A stretch of DNA of 39,057 nt from the NCBI GenBank assembly GCA_030699685.1, contig JAUYLJ010000013.1, forward strand, positions 1 through 39,057, in the 5' to 3' direction. Below, one piece after another: positions 36,879 through 39,057 of this stretch. This DNA comes from a bacterium (lineage in GTDB: Bacteria; Patescibacteriota; Patescibacteriia; JAHIZJ01). The first letter of the stretch is position 1, and every line of letters begins with the position of its first letter. The position numbers and the translations under genes were made by a program. The notes under the pieces are model-generated. The model worked only from the letters and a program-made list of their open reading frames with translations, ran no database searches and was not told the DNA's origin.

Positions 36879-37775
36879 TTATTCTTTAGAACGAGACAGG
36901 AAGTAAGACTGCAGGTGTTCAACGACTATCTCACCAAGACGCTGCCTTGTTTCAATACTATGCCCGGCGACAACTTTGGGAAAAATTACTTTTGGCAAAG
37001 AATGATATAGCTGATAGTTTTCCTCACCCGCCGAATAATCAAAAATCGCGTAGTTGCCATCTCGTGCAATCCACTGGAGAAACGCTTCATGGTCGAACAC
37101 TTTTCCCATACTTGCTTGAATGACGACCGAACCGCGGTTGATATGCTCAAATTCTTTCTTGCCAAGAATATTGAGATTTGAAGGAGTGCTGATACAGACA
37201 ATTTCGGAAGTTTTCAACAATTTTCCGATGTCGGCGTACCGCGCGCCCTTTTCTTCCCACTCCGTCTTCCGACGCGGACTAAAATACCGCGTTCGCATTT
37301 TATACGCCAGCGCCAGACGGGCAATTGATTGCCCCAACGCGCCAAGGCCAATAATCCCGAAAGTTCGACCCATGAGTTCATGAGGCTCGTCCTTCCATTG
37401 ATACTTCCCTATTCCTCTGAGAAGCATGGCAAGCTGCATGAAAATAAACTCAGCCGCCGGATCGTCACCGTAGTCTTTCACATTTGTCAATACAATTGCT
37501 CTCTTCGTTATCTCACTCCGATCAACATTCTCCAGGGAAGTGCCGCAAACGCCGATGTATTTCACTGAAGGACAATGATCGATATAGCGCTTTGTAATTT
37601 TTACTCGCGGACTGATCAAAACAATCTCCGCCTTTCCTGTCCGTTTGATAAGATCTTCTTCGTTTGCGGGTTCTTCTTGTGCAAAAACAATATCAGAATT
37701 TGATACACTCTGGATATTCTCCTCAGCTTTTTCAAGCAAGCTTATGTTATCGAGAACAGCAATAGAGTATCGCAT
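36879..37775 (-). CDS. D-isomer specific 2-hydroxyacid dehydrogenase family protein
   Basis: TFGIIGLGALGQSIARLALAYKMRTRYFSPRRK Rossmann motif; CISTPSNLNILGKKEFEHINRGSVVIQASMGKVFD. Confidence 0.92.
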   Translation of the reverse strand: MRYSIAVLDNISLLEKAEENIQSVSNSDIVFAQEEPANEEDLIKRTGKAEIVLISPRVKITKRYIDHCPSVKYIGVCGTSLENVDRSEITKRAIVLTNVKDYGDDPAAEFIFMQLAMLLRGIGKYQWKDEPHELMGRTFGIIGLGALGQSIARLALAYKMRTRYFSPRRKTEWEEKGARYADIGKLLKTSEIVCISTPSNLNILGKKEFEHINRGSVVIQASMGKVFDHEAFLQWIARDGNYAIFDYSAGEENYQLYHSLPKVIFPKVVAGHSIETRQRLGEIVVEHLQSYFLSRSKE

Positions 37776-37810
37776 GAAATATTTCTAGGCTCCTACTTTT
37801 TGATTGGTGG

Positions 37811-37882
37811 CAGGGGTACTAGGATTCGAACCTAGAATAACGGTTTTGGAGACCGTTGTGATAGCCATTTCACTATACCCCC
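37811..37882 (-). tRNA. tRNA-Trp (CCA)
   Basis: Minus strand GGGGGTATAGTGAAATGGCTATCACAACGGTCTCCAAAACCGTTATTCTAGGTTCGAATCCTAGTACCCCTG; stem ACGGT/ACCGT, loop CTCCAAA, T-arm CTAGG-TTCGAAT-CCTAG. Confidence 0.96.
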
Positions 37883-37923
37883 ATCATCAATCGAAAAGTA
37901 TTATGATCAACTGACCGCGTGTT

Positions 37924-38334
37924 TTACGAAGATTTCAGTTTCAGCCATTCCAAAGCCATCTCTTTTTTCTCAAAAAACTTTATCCTGCCCGTCTGCGCTT
38001 TACCTTTCATTACGACGCGCCTAATGGCTACCTGGTATGACCTTGCCGCGCTCAGTATGGCGATGACGCTAGCTGACGGCGACTGTAAAAGATGTTCAAT
38101 AATAGCGTCAATACTTATCGTGTCGGCTGATTGAACCTGAAGTTTAGAAAAGTCAATCACCAGCCCCCATTTCTTTTCCGGAAACTGCTGCGTCAGCCCA
38201 GCAAGCTTCTGCCAGATCCAAGCAAACTCTGTTTCAGGCGTATCTTTCCGGCGCTCTGAACCGAAACGGAGTACCACCGCGTTATCTTCGACACTGAACG
38301 TAGTGCCAGATTCGCTGAAAACTTCCTCCAACAT
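37924..38334 (-). CDS. Hypothetical protein, STAS-like
   Basis: 136 aa alternating alpha/beta (WGLVIDFSKLQVQSADTISIDAIIEHLLQSPSASVIAILSAA). Family assignment tentative. Confidence 0.65.
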   Translation of the reverse strand: MLEEVFSESGTTFSVEDNAVVLRFGSERRKDTPETEFAWIWQKLAGLTQQFPEKKWGLVIDFSKLQVQSADTISIDAIIEHLLQSPSASVIAILSAARSYQVAIRRVVMKGKAQTGRIKFFEKKEMALEWLKLKSS

Positions 38335-38338
38335 ATGC

Positions 38339-38494
38339 TTACTTTGTCTCTTTATGCGAAGTATGCTTTTTGCAACTATTACAGAACTTCTTCAGCTCAA
38401 TTCTGTTCTTCAAGGTTTTCTTGTTCTTGTGCGAGTGGTAGTTCACCTTCTTGCACACGGTACATTCAAGTTTGATCAGGTTGTCTTGGGACAT
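38339..38494 (-). CDS. rpmG: 50S ribosomal protein L33
   Basis: Manual translation (below ORF-track cutoff): [50 protein letters not shown], a typical zinc-binding L33. Confidence 0.95.
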   Translation of the reverse strand: MSQDNLIKLECTVCKKVNYHSHKNKKTLKNRIELKKFCNSCKKHTSHKETK

Positions 38495-38496
38495 AA

Positions 38497-38530
38497 GGTT
38501 GGTTAATTGGTTGATTAGTTGATTGGTAAC
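38497..38530. repeat. Left AT-rich imperfect inverted repeat flanking the four-helix-bundle gene
   Basis: GGTTGGTTAATTGGTTGATTAGTTGATTGGTAAC; partner at 38957-38992. Confidence 0.5.
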
Positions 38531-38546
38531 ATTGGCGTGGCAGCTA

Positions 38547-38918
38547 CTATTCTGTTTGTCGTCGGATACCGGTATGCCGGATCAAAGCGTTCAGGCTTCT
38601 GGTTAACTGTTCATACTGAGAATCCAGCAACGCAAAGGTCTTATTCTCAATAAAATTCACTCCTTTGGCGACCCGGATATGACTTCTTGTTTCAAATATT
38701 TCTCCTCTAGCGATGTACAAAACGCGAATACAGTCTGTATATGAAAATCTTCCCTGGCTTTCAGCAATGTTCGCAGCAACTGCATTCGCCGACCTGCGTA
38801 GCTGTAATGTTAATCCGTACTTTTCTTCTCTGGGAAATAAATGTGTGTGTTGGTAGATTTGCAGAACTAAGTCATATGCATTTTTCCACACTTCCCACTC
38901 CGTAAATGACCGAGGCAT
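38547..38918 (-). CDS. Four helix bundle protein (S23 / 23S rRNA intervening-sequence protein family)
   Basis: [51 protein letters not shown]...[23 protein letters not shown] is diagnostic of the family. Confidence 0.95.
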   Translation of the reverse strand: MPRSFTEWEVWKNAYDLVLQIYQHTHLFPREEKYGLTLQLRRSANAVAANIAESQGRFSYTDCIRVLYIARGEIFETRSHIRVAKGVNFIENKTFALLDSQYEQLTRSLNALIRHTGIRRQTE

Positions 38919-38956
38919 GGCTATTCTCCATATCTCCCTGCCGCTTTTTCAAGAAT

Positions 38957-38992
38957 CTAATTAACCAATTACTCAGCAACTAATTACTAACC
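38957..38992. repeat. Right AT-rich imperfect inverted repeat
   Basis: CTAATTAACCAATTACTCAGCAACTAATTACTAACC; reverse complement resembles the left copy. Confidence 0.5.
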
Positions 38993-39001
38993 CCGAACCC
39001 G

Positions 39002-39057
39002 TGGAGCCGGAGAGAGGATTCGAACCCCCGACCTTCACTTTACAAAAGTGTTGCTCT
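39002..39057 (-). tRNA. tRNA-Thr (TGT), truncated at window edge
   Basis: Minus strand AGAGCAACACTTTTGTAAAGTGAAGGTCGGGGGTTCGAATCCTCTCTCCGGCTCCA; loop TTTGTAA, encoded CCA. 5' part outside the window. Confidence 0.85.

Overview
39 kb bacterial chromosomal window with nearly all genes on the minus strand. Gene content and style (short intergenic gaps, cytoplasmic-membrane-anchored surface proteins, small metabolic set) suggest a Patescibacteria/CPR-like monoderm, but this is inference. TGA reads as stop, so the standard code applies. Main blocks, left to right: an HU gene; two tandem surface proteins (FG-GAP/VCBS repeats and a clan-A glycoside-hydrolase-like protein) sharing a Cys-rich thrombospondin-like module; truB with a RecB/Cas4-like nuclease; a sorbosone-dehydrogenase-like protein; a NatAB-type ABC exporter; an MFS transporter; AlkD; an ECF sigma factor with an adjacent membrane protein; a compact sugar operon (transketolase, transaldolase, pgi, ROK kinase, rpiB, rpe); a heliorhodopsin gene with a near-consensus promoter; a methyltransferase; a membrane-anchored MEMO-family protein; a 1766-aa alpha-2-macroglobulin-like protein; a NUDIX hydrolase; a 2-hydroxyacid dehydrogenase; tRNA-Trp; rpmG; a four-helix-bundle (S23-type) protein; and a truncated tRNA-Thr. 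The most striking observation is that the A2M-like protein carries an apparently intact Hint (intein/BIL-type) domain where the bait region should be. The canonical A2M thioester Cys is absent, and the Hint Cys1 is the only cysteine in the whole protein. Second tier: the heliorhodopsin transcription unit just upstream of the sugar operon, and a self-contained ~120-nt transcription unit encoding a possible 17-aa four-Cys peptide. No CRISPR array, rRNA or IS element was seen.
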